Source: Halobacteriales archaeon SW_7_65_23
Lineage (GTDB): Archaea > Halobacteriota > Halobacteria > Halobacteriales > Haloarculaceae
Direction: 5' to 3'
Assembly: GCA_003022725.1 (NCBI GenBank)
Contig: PXSQ01000088.1
Coordinates: 36,510-92,681 of the forward strand
DNA length: 56,172 bases
This document shows positions 17,966 through 27,100 of the stretch, in pieces (positions within the stretch are counted from its first letter, which is position 1; every line of letters starts with the position of its first letter). Made by a program: the position numbers and the translations under genes. Under the pieces are notes generated by a model that was not told where the DNA came from, searched no databases, and saw nothing but the letters and a program-made list of their open reading frames with translations.

Positions 17966-18530
17966 TTACTTGTCGGGGTACTTCGGCTCGCGCCGCTCCG
18001 CGCGGTCGAGCGCGCGCTCGACGACCTCGGGGATGTCTCCGGAGAAGACGTCGCCATGGCCGGCGTACATCCGTTCGACGGTGTCGGGCATCCGGTCGAG
18101 CAGTTCGCGGATGCTCTCGATGAGGCGCTCGCGGGACTGGCCGGGGTAGTCGGTCCGGCCGAAACTGCCGTCGTCGAACGCGCCGTCATTGTACACGACG
18201 ATGTCGCCGGAGAACAGCGACTGCTCGCCGACGAGCGAGACGTGGTCGTCGGCGTGACCCGGCGTGTGGACCACCTCACAGCGTTCGTCACCGATCACCA
18301 CCTCGTCGCCGTCCGAGAGTTCGTGGGTTCGCTCCGGGTGGTTGCCGAACGCGTAGCAGTCGGTGTCGAACCGGTCGAGGACGGCGTCCAGCTCGGCGAC
18401 GTGATCCGAGTGCTGGTGCGTGAGCGCCGGCCATCGCCCCGGCGTCGACGAGCGTCGGCTCCTCGCCCAGTGCGAGGTACGCGTTGCAGGTGAACAGTTC
18501 GGCGTCCGCAGTGACTGTGAGGATATCCAT
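17966..18530 (-). pseudogene. MBL-fold hydrolase gene broken by an internal deletion/frameshift
   Basis: The first part, from ATG 18530, reads MDILTVTADAELFTCNAYL and then EEPTLVDAGAM, the normal beta-strand start of a glyoxalase-II-like metallo-beta-lactamase protein. At about 18425-18445 the homologous frame changes. The second part begins ALTHQHSDHVAELDAVLD and runs on normally with HTPGHADDH, FSGDIVV and MYAGHGDVF. Family members have about 20-30 residues between the DAG strand and the THxHxDH motif; here almost none remain. A loss of some 50-60 bases with a frame change explains this, unless the sequence has an error. Metal ligands are all present but are not in frame with the N-terminus. 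Confidence 0.75.
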
Positions 18531-18716
18531 GCTCGAACGGTCGCCCGCATCGGGCTTGAAACTACTCCCGATCATAGACAGCCGGCGCATCGGAAACCCA
18601 GATCCGGGCGCCGTCTGGCAGTCGAAAACAGTGCTTACGGCCGCCGGCGCCGCTCGTGTTCTATCGCTTACATTTTCCGAGTGATTTTTCCGTTGGGATA
18701 TGCAACTATTACCTGT

Positions 18717-18896
18717 ATGGGGTTCGGGAGCTACGACGAATCGGAACAGGAAAGCCAGGATTACGACGCTGATTTTGATGATGATGACGGCGTATCGACA
18801 GCGGAAAACGAGCACGACGGCGACGTCGAATTCGAGTTCACTGCCTCGAACGACGAACTCCTCGACAGGCTACAGGACATCAAAGAGAACACGTGA
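18717..18896 (+). CDS. DUF5786 family protein (59 aa)
   Basis: The small, very acidic protein starts MGFGSYDESEQESQDYD and ends with FTASNDELLDRLQDIKENT. Both ends match the haloarchaeal DUF5786 family as I remember it. The middle is an Asp/Glu-rich linker and the C-terminal 20 residues would form a helix. ATG 18717 gives the family length, and the TATA-like GATTTTTCC at about 18682-18690 is suitably placed. No function is known. DUF99 follows on the same strand after 84 bases. Confidence 0.8.
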   Translation: MGFGSYDESEQESQDYDADFDDDDGVSTAENEHDGDVEFEFTASNDELLDRLQDIKENT

Positions 18897-18980
18897 CCCG
18901 GTAGCTGCGGGTGCGAACCGTCCCCGGATCGGCTGCACGGCCGCGTGTGGTCGTCGCCGGACCCACTCGCACCTGCCGGT

Positions 18981-19541
18981 ATGAAACCCGGGGTTCGTGC
19001 CCTCGGCATCGCCGAGTCATACCGGGGCGATCGGAGCACGCTGGCCGGCGCCGTCGTCCGAGCGAATCGGGTCGTCGACGGCTTCGTGTTCGGCTCCTGC
19101 ACTGTCGGTGGCACGGACGCCACCGACGCGATCATCGACCTTTTCGACAGGCTGGGCCGACCGGACGTCAGCTACGTCCTCGTCGCGGGCATCGCGCCGG
19201 CGTGGTTCAACGTCGTCGACCTCCATCGACTTCAGGAGGCGACCGGCCGTTCTGTACTGTCGGTGACGTTCGAGGAGAGTGCAGGACTGACCGACGCGAT
19301 CCGCGACGCCTTCGAGGGCGACGCCCGCCGCCGGCGGCTCGGCACCTACCGTGCGCAGCCGGACCGCCGGCGAGTGGCCGTCGACGACGGGACGGTATTC
19401 GTCCGTAACGTCGGCGTCGACGACGCGACCGCAGCGGAGGTAGTCCGTGCGTTTACGCCCGAGGGCGAGCGCCCGGAACCGGTCCGCGTCGCTCGCCAGG
19501 CGGCGCGGGCGGCTGACGAGTATCGCCACGGGGACGACTGA
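18981..19541 (+). CDS. DUF99 family protein (endonuclease V-like fold)
   Basis: The 186-residue protein matches the archaeal DUF99/UPF0215 family, distantly related to endonuclease V and so to the RNase H fold. Marks are the N-terminal KPGVRALGIAESY strand, the GFVFGSCTVGGTDATDAI segment and YVLVAGIAPAWFNVVDL. The catalytic role of the family is not established. ATG 18981 was chosen because it begins the conserved strand. An MFS gene begins 69 bases later on the same strand. Confidence 0.85.
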   Translation: MKPGVRALGIAESYRGDRSTLAGAVVRANRVVDGFVFGSCTVGGTDATDAIIDLFDRLGRPDVSYVLVAGIAPAWFNVVDLHRLQEATGRSVLSVTFEESAGLTDAIRDAFEGDARRRRLGTYRAQPDRRRVAVDDGTVFVRNVGVDDATAAEVVRAFTPEGERPEPVRVARQAARAADEYRHGDD

Positions 19542-19609
19542 TACTGGTGGCTGTACGTACCTGGAGCCGATTCGATCCCTTGATGGGGCAGCGCGCCAAC
19601 TGACCGGCT

Positions 19610-20800
19610 GTGTCACGTCGTCAGTTGTTCGGCTCGCTGTGTGCGATGGCGTTTCTGGTCAACCTCGCCAGGATCGTGTTCGCGCCGCTGCTCCAGCCTG
19701 CTGCGGGAGATTTCGGGGTGACAGCGGCGTCGCTGGGCGTCGTCACCAGCGGGGCGTGGCTCGGGAGCGCCGCCCCCCGGCTGCCGACGGGCTACCTGCT
19801 CACGCGCCTGCCGCGCCACTACGTGATCGCAGGGACGGGAGCGCTGCTGGTCGTTACGTCGGCGTTCACGGGCCTTGCGGGGTCGGTACTCCATCTGACC
19901 GCCGGCGCGTTCCTGATGGGAGTCTCCAGCGGCATGTACTTCATCGCAGCCAACCCCCTGGTGAGCGAGCTGTTCCCCGACCGCGTCGGGTCGGCGCTCG
20001 GCGTCCACGGCACAGCGGCACAGCTCTCGGCCGTCGGCGCGCCGCTGGTGCTGGGGGCGATCCTCGTGGTCGGCGACTGGCGGACGACGTTTTTCTGTAT
20101 CGCCGCGGTCGCGGCCCTGTCGACGCTGGCGCTTTTGATCGCGGCCCGCCGGACCGCGCTCCCCGAGGCCGGCGCGGCCGACCGGAGTCTGCTTGCGGCC
20201 GGCCGCGAGCAGTGGCCGCTCATCCTCACCGGCATCGCCTTCATCGGCGCCGCCGGCTTCCTCTGGAACGCGCTGTTCAACCTCTACGGCGACTACCTCG
20301 CCGTCGCAAAGGGGATCGACCCGGGGACCGGCCGGCTCCTGCTCTCGCTGATGTTCGCGGCCGGCGTCCCCGCCTTTCTCGTCACCGGGCGCCTCGCCGA
20401 CGCGGTGCCCAACGTGCCGCTGCTGCTCGGAATCGTCGGCACGTTCTGTCTCTCCGTGTTCGCGCTGACGCTCGTCGAGGGGTTCCTCCCGATCGTCGTG
20501 CTCAGCGTCGTCATCGGCTACGTCGTCCACTCGCTGTTCCCGGCGATCGACACCTACATGCTGTCGGGGCTGCCCGACAGACACCGCGCCAGCGCCTACT
20601 CCCTGTTCTCTTCGTCGATGATGCTCGTCCAGGCACTTGGCTCCGGGGTCGTCGGTACCGCCGTCGCGGGTGGGCTCGGCTACAACGTCGCCTTCCAGGG
20701 GATCGCCGCCGGCGTGAGCGTCATCGTCGCCTCGCTGTTCGTTCTCTACCGCACCGACCGGCTCCCTGCTGGCGGGATCCCCGGGGAGACGCCGGCGTGA
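19610..20800 (+). CDS. MFS transporter
   Basis: The 396-residue protein has twelve predicted membrane helices and a short central loop near residue 190. The usual MFS loop 2-3 motif appears only loosely (GAWLGSAAPRLPTGYLLTRLP). It starts with GTG directly before the first helix (SRRQLFGSLCAMAFLVNLAR). The substrate is not evident; the sequence looks closest to general uptake/efflux MFS proteins in the nitrate/cyanate-like branch, but that is a weak impression. The next gene on the strand begins about 120 bases later. Confidence 0.85.
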   Translation: MSRRQLFGSLCAMAFLVNLARIVFAPLLQPAAGDFGVTAASLGVVTSGAWLGSAAPRLPTGYLLTRLPRHYVIAGTGALLVVTSAFTGLAGSVLHLTAGAFLMGVSSGMYFIAANPLVSELFPDRVGSALGVHGTAAQLSAVGAPLVLGAILVVGDWRTTFFCIAAVAALSTLALLIAARRTALPEAGAADRSLLAAGREQWPLILTGIAFIGAAGFLWNALFNLYGDYLAVAKGIDPGTGRLLLSLMFAAGVPAFLVTGRLADAVPNVPLLLGIVGTFCLSVFALTLVEGFLPIVVLSVVIGYVVHSLFPAIDTYMLSGLPDRHRASAYSLFSSSMMLVQALGSGVVGTAVAGGLGYNVAFQGIAAGVSVIVASLFVLYRTDRLPAGGIPGETPA

Positions 20801-20922
20801 CCGGGCTGTGTGCCCGCGTGCGCCGCGACCGTGCGGGCCCTCGTGCGGTCAGGTCGGTACGGCCGGCGTGTCCGGAAATCCTGGTGCGTAAGCGTTTACT
20901 GCACCGCCGGAGTAATCGCTCT

Positions 20923-21375
20923 ATGGCCGACTGTCCACTCGCCGACGAGTGCCCCAGTTTCAGCGAACGGATCGAAGGGATGGGGTGCCAGCACTACGGG
21001 GACCGCGGGGGTGCGGAGTGGTGCAACCACTACAACCAGCCGATCGAGGATCTGAAGTCCCAGCCCGTCAAGCCGGGCGAGGAGGTAATCATCGAGGTCG
21101 AGGACATCCACGAGAGCGGCGCGGGCGTCGGGCGCACCGACGACGGGTTCATCATCATGGTCGACGGCGTCCTGCCGCCGGCCCGGGCCCGCGTCGAGGT
21201 GACGAAGGTCCGCTCCAACCACGCGCGCGCCGAGGAGCTCAAACGCCTCCCCGACGAGGAGGCGGACGGCGAGGCCGACATCGACGAGGAAGCCGAGGCC
21301 GACGACGGGGAGGCGGGCGAGGAGAGCGAGGATGACCCGCGGCTCGGCAGCCGGGACAACTTCTGGGGAAATTGA
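20923..21375 (+). CDS. TRAM domain protein with N-terminal cysteine cluster
   Basis: Of 150 residues, about 50-108 form a TRAM domain (GEEVIIEVEDIHESGAGVG and GVLPPARARVEVTKV), an OB-like RNA-binding fold found in tRNA-modifying enzymes and in archaeal TRAM-only proteins that may act as RNA chaperones. Before it are four cysteines (C4, C10, C22, C34) in a short region with His, probably a zinc site. The C-terminal third is a long Glu/Asp tail. Haloarchaea carry several TRAM-only genes; the attached cysteine module is a distinct variant. Confidence 0.85.
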   Translation: MADCPLADECPSFSERIEGMGCQHYGDRGGAEWCNHYNQPIEDLKSQPVKPGEEVIIEVEDIHESGAGVGRTDDGFIIMVDGVLPPARARVEVTKVRSNHARAEELKRLPDEEADGEADIDEEAEADDGEAGEESEDDPRLGSRDNFWGN

Positions 21376-21479
21376 CGGCGGACCGACGGCGACACGGATC
21401 ACTGTTCGGCGACCTCCTGAACTCGATTTCAGCACTCGATCACCACTGCTGCGTTACGGAAATTCCGTTCAGCAAACGC

Positions 21480-22205
21480 CTATAGGTACGCCGCGTCCCA
21501 GCGGCTCGGTTTCCGGTCGTTGCCGCAGCTATCACACTGGATCCGGCCCATCGAATCCATCGCGTTGGCGAACCGCTCGCATTTCCCACACCAGTAGCCG
21601 TAAATGTCGGTCGCCGCCTCGTCGGTGTAGGCCACGTGGAACGGCGCGAGCGATCCCTGCTCGGTGGTGTTGTGGTCGAGGTAGACGGACTGCCCGTCGA
21701 CATCGAGCTGTTCGAGCCCGCTCTCCTCGAGTTCGGCGTACACGTTCTCGACGTACGGCTCGCCGTCGATCTCGACCTCCTCCTCGCCGACCTTCTCCAG
21801 CCCCTGGCGCTCGTAGAACGCGTTGCCGTCGGGGTTGTCCGCGAGCACGCGCCCCTGGATCGTCGGCGCGCCGCGGTCTTCGAGACGCTCGCGGGTTTCC
21901 TCGAACAGCTGTTCGCCGTACGATTCCGCCCGGTAGTCCGGATCGACGTGGAGCCACCGCAGCTCCGCCGTCCCGTCCTCCCGGATCGAGCTCTCCGAGA
22001 ACCCGACCGTCTGCTGGTCGGACTCCGCCACGAGTAACAGCTCGTCGTCGGCGTCGAGGATCTCCCCCAACCGGGCCTCCCCGTACCACTCCTCGATGGC
22101 TCCCGCGATCGCTTTCGGTTCCAGCGAGTACGAGGCCTGTAACGACCGTCGAGCCACGTCCCTGATTGCCGGACGATCCTGAGGCTCCGCTTCGCGGACG
22201 TTCAT
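21480..22205 (-). CDS. GNAT N-acetyltransferase with C-terminal zinc ribbon
   Basis: Residues 1-165 form a GNAT domain: MNVREAEPQDRPAIRDVAR start, acetyl-CoA strand ELRWLHVDPDYRAESYGEQL with a diverged R/QxxGxG/A loop, and NPDGNAFYERQGLEKVG. Residues about 200-241 add a C4 zinc ribbon (YWCGKCERF and IQCDSCGN). The ribbon probably provides nucleic acid or protein binding; the acetylated target is unknown. The start at 22205 has TATA-like ACTTTATGG at about 22229-22237 on the reverse strand, consistent with a leaderless mRNA. Confidence 0.88.
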   Translation of the reverse strand: MNVREAEPQDRPAIRDVARRSLQASYSLEPKAIAGAIEEWYGEARLGEILDADDELLLVAESDQQTVGFSESSIREDGTAELRWLHVDPDYRAESYGEQLFEETRERLEDRGAPTIQGRVLADNPDGNAFYERQGLEKVGEEEVEIDGEPYVENVYAELEESGLEQLDVDGQSVYLDHNTTEQGSLAPFHVAYTDEAATDIYGYWCGKCERFANAMDSMGRIQCDSCGNDRKPSRWDAAYL

Positions 22206-22270
22206 ACCTCCCCTTCGACCGGGTTTGCCATAAAGTTACACCAGGACTGTTTCCGGTACTGAACAAGTTC

Positions 22271-22280
22271 GGTATATATC
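22271..22280 (+). promoter_or_regulatory. TATA-like box upstream of the small-ORF and HD gene unit
   Basis: GGTATATATC is one of the best TATA-like matches in the window. A transcript starting about 25 nt later would carry a short leader before ATG 22317. Confidence 0.5.
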
Positions 22281-22316
22281 TGGACGAATAGTCGCATATT
22301 ACCCAACGAGGAAGAC

Positions 22317-22454
22317 ATGTCATGCTCGGGAACCCGCCCGCGGTGGATCACTCCCAGAGCGTCGAGAGAGCAGACACCCGAGCCTACCGACAACGTAGCG
22401 ACGGTGCGTGGCTGTCGTAACGCTAAAGAGTCGAACATGCCTTCTTACAGGTAA
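22317..22454 (+). CDS. Possible small protein (45 aa) upstream of the HD gene
   Basis: The frame starts MSCSGTRPRWITPRASREQ and ends NAKESNMPSYR before TAA. Codon third positions look coding, and GGTATATATC at 22271-22280, about 37-46 nt upstream, is a strong TATA-like box. It would share a transcript with the HD-domain gene that follows. No family recognised. The opposite strand is also open here, so coding is not certain. Confidence 0.4.
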   Translation: MSCSGTRPRWITPRASREQTPEPTDNVATVRGCRNAKESNMPSYR

Positions 22455-22489
22455 CATGAGCAATGCACGTCTCGGTTGGAGGTGGTCTT

Positions 22490-23161
22490 GTGGGTGTTGA
22501 GATACGCGAGTCGCCCGTCTCGGCGGAGGAGTTCGCAGAGATGGAGCGGTTCGTCCACGACTATCTCGCTGCAAGCGTCGCCAACGAGGACGAGGGCGGA
22601 CGGATGCGGTGGTACCCGTGGCACTCCGCGGAGTACCGGTTCAACCACATCCGGAACGTGGTCGACCTCGCGGAGGAGATCGCCGAAGCGGAGGGCGCGA
22701 ACGTCGACGTGACGCGCGTCGCCGCCCTCTTTCACGACATCGCCAAACTCGAGGTCGATCAGGACATCCACGCCGAGGAGGGCGCTCGCATCGCGCGGGA
22801 GTATCTGGAAACCCAGGCCGAGTACCCCCGGTCGTTCGTCGACCAGGTGTGCCGGTCGGTCAAGGAGCATTCCTACCAGGGCGACATCGAGGACCTGGCC
22901 CTGGAGACGCAGTGTCTCGTCGAGGCCGACATCCTCGACAAGGTCGGCGCCAACGGCGCTGCCCTCATGCTGTTGCGGATGGGCTATGAGTCCCGCACGC
23001 ACATGGACGCCGCGGAGATGGTCGGCCGCGTCATCGAGCGCGGCCAGGAGGCCAAAGAGCGCGTCCGGAGCCAGACGGCGATGGATATCGCCCACCGCCG
23101 GCTGAAGCGCGTCCGCTGGTTCCAGGAGTGGCTCGAGGCCGAAGTCGCCGGCGTCGAGTGA
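22490..23161 (+). CDS. HD domain phosphohydrolase
   Basis: From GTG 22490 the protein has 223 residues. The HD metal site is visible: histidine in HSAEYRFNHIRNVV, the HD pair in AALFHDIAKLE, a later EHSYQGD histidine and the aspartate in VEADILDKVGANG. Such proteins hydrolyse phosphate esters, often of nucleotides; substrate unknown. I prefer GTG 22490 because GGAGGTGG lies 5 nt upstream; ATG 22463 would add nine poorly conserved residues. A 14-codon frame from ATG 22456 ends at TGA 22498-22500, overlapping this start, so translational coupling is possible. Confidence 0.85.
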   Translation: MGVEIRESPVSAEEFAEMERFVHDYLAASVANEDEGGRMRWYPWHSAEYRFNHIRNVVDLAEEIAEAEGANVDVTRVAALFHDIAKLEVDQDIHAEEGARIAREYLETQAEYPRSFVDQVCRSVKEHSYQGDIEDLALETQCLVEADILDKVGANGAALMLLRMGYESRTHMDAAEMVGRVIERGQEAKERVRSQTAMDIAHRRLKRVRWFQEWLEAEVAGVE

Positions 23162-23842
23162 TCACAGCAACGATCCGATCCCGTCCCAGAGGAAAAACAC
23201 CCCGAAGCCGGCCAGCACGAGCGCGCTGGCGGTCGCGACCAGCGGCGCGAACGCGTCCACCCGGCGGCGCCCTGCGACGAGCGCCCCCGGGAAGCCGATG
23301 ATCCAGACGACGATGCCGCCGAAGAGGCCGGCCAGCAGCGCGGGGCTGCCGGTCGCGACCACCATCGTCCCCGCTAGCGCGTCGCCGGCGAACGGGACGT
23401 ACGAGAGCACGTCGATCTCGCCGGGTTTGAGCAGGCCCACCCCGACAGTCAGCCAGAAGAGGATCTGGTAGGGATTAGTTAACGCGAGTACGAACGCCTT
23501 CTGGAAACCTTTGCCAGCCTCCGTCTCGCCCTCGCCGGTCAGCGTCGCCTCGGCGTTTCTGGCCGCGCCGACCGCGAAGTACAGCATCAGCACGCCGCCG
23601 GCAGTCACCATGCCCGCCCGCAGCGTCGGGAACCGCTCGATGACGGCGACGACGCCGATCAGCGCGAGTACGAAGAATACGGCGTCGGCCAGCATCGCGC
23701 CCAGCCCGGCTCTGAACCCCGCGCCCCAGCCGCGGACCACGCTCTCCTCGGCGATGATCGCGTTCATCGGCCCCGGCGGTGCGGCGAGCGCCAGCCCGAA
23801 CACCATCCCCGCGGCGAACGTCACGACCGTCTGAACGACCAC
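23162..23842 (-). CDS. LysE family exporter
   Basis: The 226-residue membrane protein has the LysE/RhtB start GMVFGLALAAPPGPMNAIIAEE and about six helices. The cytoplasmic loop near residues 95-115 (ATLTGEGETEAGKGF) precedes ALTNPYQILFWLTVG. The family exports amino acids or similar small molecules. The long upstream extension of the frame is a shadow of the next gene. GTG 23842 has a TATA-like GTTTTTCATGG 21-31 nt upstream, supporting a leaderless start. Its stop directly abuts the convergent HD gene stop. Confidence 0.88.
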   Translation of the reverse strand: MVVQTVVTFAAGMVFGLALAAPPGPMNAIIAEESVVRGWGAGFRAGLGAMLADAVFFVLALIGVVAVIERFPTLRAGMVTAGGVLMLYFAVGAARNAEATLTGEGETEAGKGFQKAFVLALTNPYQILFWLTVGVGLLKPGEIDVLSYVPFAGDALAGTMVVATGSPALLAGLFGGIVVWIIGFPGALVAGRRRVDAFAPLVATASALVLAGFGVFFLWDGIGSLL

Positions 23843-23906
23843 ATCTGCTGTTCGGTTCTTCCCATGAAAAACGTGGCCAATCGGCGGTGAGGTCCGCCGC
23901 TCGCGG

Positions 23907-24182
23907 TCAGGTCTCGTCGACCCGTTCGAGTTCGAACGGGCCGGGGTCGTCGACGAGTTCCGCGATCCGCTCGCGCGCCGCCGTCGGTGAGTCGGCGACC
24001 ACGACCAGCCCGTCCACGCCGGGGTCGCCGCGGGCGCGATACGCCGCGGCGTCGGCGAACTCCGTCGCGTAGGTGCGCAGCGTCCCCCGCACCTCGCGTT
24101 CGAGCTCCGGCAGCGAGAGGTCACCCTCCTCGTACTCGGACAACGCCTCCTCGATCGTCCGCAGTGTGGCGATCCGGTCCAT
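23907..24182 (-). CDS. Conserved small haloarchaeal protein (91 aa)
   Basis: The acidic protein starts MDRIATLRTIEEALSEYEEG, contains LERE VRGTLRTYATEFAD-type helices and ends with GVDGLVVVADSPTAARERIAEL, an alpha-beta layout. It looks like a conserved haloarchaeal hypothetical protein, but I cannot name its domain with certainty. It begins 15 bases after the mcm stop on the same strand and is likely co-transcribed with mcm; a role linked to replication is only a context guess. Confidence 0.75.
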   Translation of the reverse strand: MDRIATLRTIEEALSEYEEGDLSLPELEREVRGTLRTYATEFADAAAYRARGDPGVDGLVVVADSPTAARERIAELVDDPGPFELERVDET

Positions 24183-24197
24183 GCGAGCACCCGCCGA

Positions 24198-27100
24198 TCA
24201 CGTCGTCCGCAGGTGGTCGGTCTTGGGTTCGTACACTTCGCCCTTCTGTTTCAGTTTGTCGATCTCGTGTTCGGCTTTTGAGTGGTCCATCCCCTGCTCC
24301 TCGGCGCGCTCGATGATCACGTCCACGGGCGCGCCCTCGTCGTACTCCTCCTCGATCGTCTCGATCAGCGTCTTGATGCTCTTGATCCGGTCGCGCTGGC
24401 TTTTCGAGGTCCCCGTCTCGATCATGTCGGCGTCGAGTTCCCCCGTCTCGGGGTCGAGCCCGATGTCCTCCAGGCAGTACTGGGCGATGTCGATCGCCCG
24501 CTGGGCGTCGTCGGCCTCGACGGTATCGGAGAGCCGCACCCGCGCGCTCGCCTCCGCCAGCCGCACCAGCGCCTCCAGCTTCCGGGCCGTGACCGGCACC
24601 GGCGCGTCCTCGGCCTCGCCCCGCGTGCGGAGCTTCACGTAGTACTCCTGGATCTCGTCTTTGGCCTCCTCGGTCATCGTCGGGTAGCAGTTGCGCTTCG
24701 CGTACGCGACGTACTTGCGCAGTAGTTCGGGGTCGATCGTCGGCGCGACGTCCTCGGTCACCCGCTCGACCTCCTCCAGGCTGTAGTTCGAGGTGCTGGT
24801 CTCCTCGCGGTGGGTGTTCAGCTCCCCCGCGTAGTTCGTCTGCAGGATGTGTTCGGCCAGTTCGGCGTCTTTCTCCTCGTCGGGCTGGTCGGTGACAGTG
24901 AAGATCAGGTCGAACCGCGAGATCAGCGGCGGCGCCAGGTCGATCTGCTCGCCGATCGGCTCGTACTCGTCGAACCGGCCATAGGTGGGGTTGGCTGCTC
25001 CGAGGAGTGAACAGCGCGACTTGAGTGTGGCGTTAATCCCTGCCTTGGAGACGCTGATTGAATTGTGCAGGACGACGCCCTGGCTGACGAACGTGTTGGT
25101 CGGTTCGACCGTGACGTCGTACACCCACTCGCAGGCGTACTCGCCCTCGTTGGGCACGGTTTCGACGTTCGTCACACGGTAGTACCGGAGTGACGTCCGT
25201 TCTTCGAGTGCGTCGATCCGTCGCTCGGCGGCATCGAGCGCCCCCCGAACCACGTCCCGTGCCTGCTCGGCCAGCGTTTCCCTCCGTCTCTCGTCGTAGC
25301 CGCCGCTCTCGGCGTAGTGGATCGAGCTGCTGGTTTCGCCGTCGATGTCCTCGGCGAGCCGCCGTCCCGACCAGTCGATCGCCGCCCGGATGTCGGCGAG
25401 TTCCTCGGCGCCGTCGAGCGACTGTCTCACCTCGTCGACCCGCTCCCGAAGCGTCGCCAGCTCGTTGCGCACTGTCTCTACTTGCACGCCGTACTCCTCG
25501 TCGAGGTTTGGTTTGAACTGACCGGTGAGCCGGAGGCCGAGCAGCCGTCGTAGTTCCCTGAGCTCCCGCGCTGCGCTCGTCGGGAGTACGTCGTGGTGGC
25601 GCCGCGTTTCGTTGCTCCGCTCGACGAACGCCCGTGCGTCGTCGTGACGGGGGTCGGCAGGGTCGACGACCTGTTCGACGAACTGCTCGGTCGAGTCACC
25701 CATCACATACGTCTTCCAGGAGTCTTCGGCTGTGTCATGGTGAATGCGGGACGCCACACCGATCTTGGTGAGCGCGTCGGCGTAATCCTCCGCGAGGCCT
25801 TCCGATGCTGTCGAGAACGACATCGCCTCGCTCTCGACACCACCGTCGCCCGCGAATGCTCCGACGAGGAACCGGCGAATGACTCCCTCGGAGGCGCCGA
25901 GAACTGCTGCCGGAATCCGCTTCTCGCGGGCCGTGTGCATTACTTCCGGAAAGTTCGATTCGAACCAGCGGTAGAGCTTCGTCGAGGTCCAGCATTTGGT
26001 GACTGTGCCCGCTGCGTTCGTGTGCTCGCTGTTTTTCATCCCGAACACCGACGACATCAGCCGGTCCATCCGCATGAGCAGCCGCTCGTCCTGGTTCGAG
26101 AAGCCGATCTCGTGGGACGATCCGGCGTAGGAGTGCCCCTCCGCGACGAGGAACCCGAGGATTTCGCCGAGGGCGGGCGAGAGTTCCGCCGGCAGGTCGA
26201 CGTCCTTCTCCTTGCCGACCTGCGTCTCGCCGTCGAGGGAAACGGGCTGCGCCGAGTTCGGGAGTTTCCGGGGCGCGGGGACGAACGCACCCTCATCAAT
26301 CGCTCGCGCCTCGACAGTGCCGACACCGCCGTCGTCCTCGACGAACATCGGATGCTCGGGGGTGACGAGGACCTCCCGGCCGTTCGAGAATTCGACGCGG
26401 ACGAACTCCTCCGGTGCTTCGTGGCGGCTCACCCGGTCGACGTCGGTCTTGCGGACATCGTTACTCTCCAGGTCGACCGTGTGCACCCCCACGTCCTCGA
26501 CTGGCAGAATTTCGCAGTCGACGCCGTCGACGACGCTGTCGGGAGCCGCCGCCATCTTCCCGTCGACGAACTCGCCGATCTCCACCCGTCGGCCGTCCGC
26601 GAGCAACACCTCCGAATTCGGGTGGTAGGACTGCTGTTCGAGCGCTTCGTGCATGGCGCTTTGGTCCTCAGAATTGTGGATAACCATGCCGTTTGCGACA
26701 AAATTGTGTGTCCCCTCGACGGTGAGATCGTAGACAGAAGAGTCCGTGTCATTCTCCGCGGAAACCGCCTCGACTGACACAACCCGACAAGAGGTGACCT
26801 CGTCGTGGTGGTCGCCTCCGTTCGGAGACACCGAATCGGCTGTGGTCGTCATCCCACCATCGGTCACGGAGTGTCGTTCGGCATCTGGGACGTAGACATA
26901 GTCTCCCCGGTCGAGTGCTGTGGCCGGCTTCGTCGCACGTTTTCCGTCAACATGCACGATGAACGGATGATCGGCGGTGGTAGTTACTGAATCACCAGAC
27001 TCGAGTGTGACACGATACAGTGTATCCGGTGAACGGTATTCGTGGACTGCGGTGACAGCGCGGCGTTCGATCGTTCCAGCATCGGTCATCGTGTGCACCT

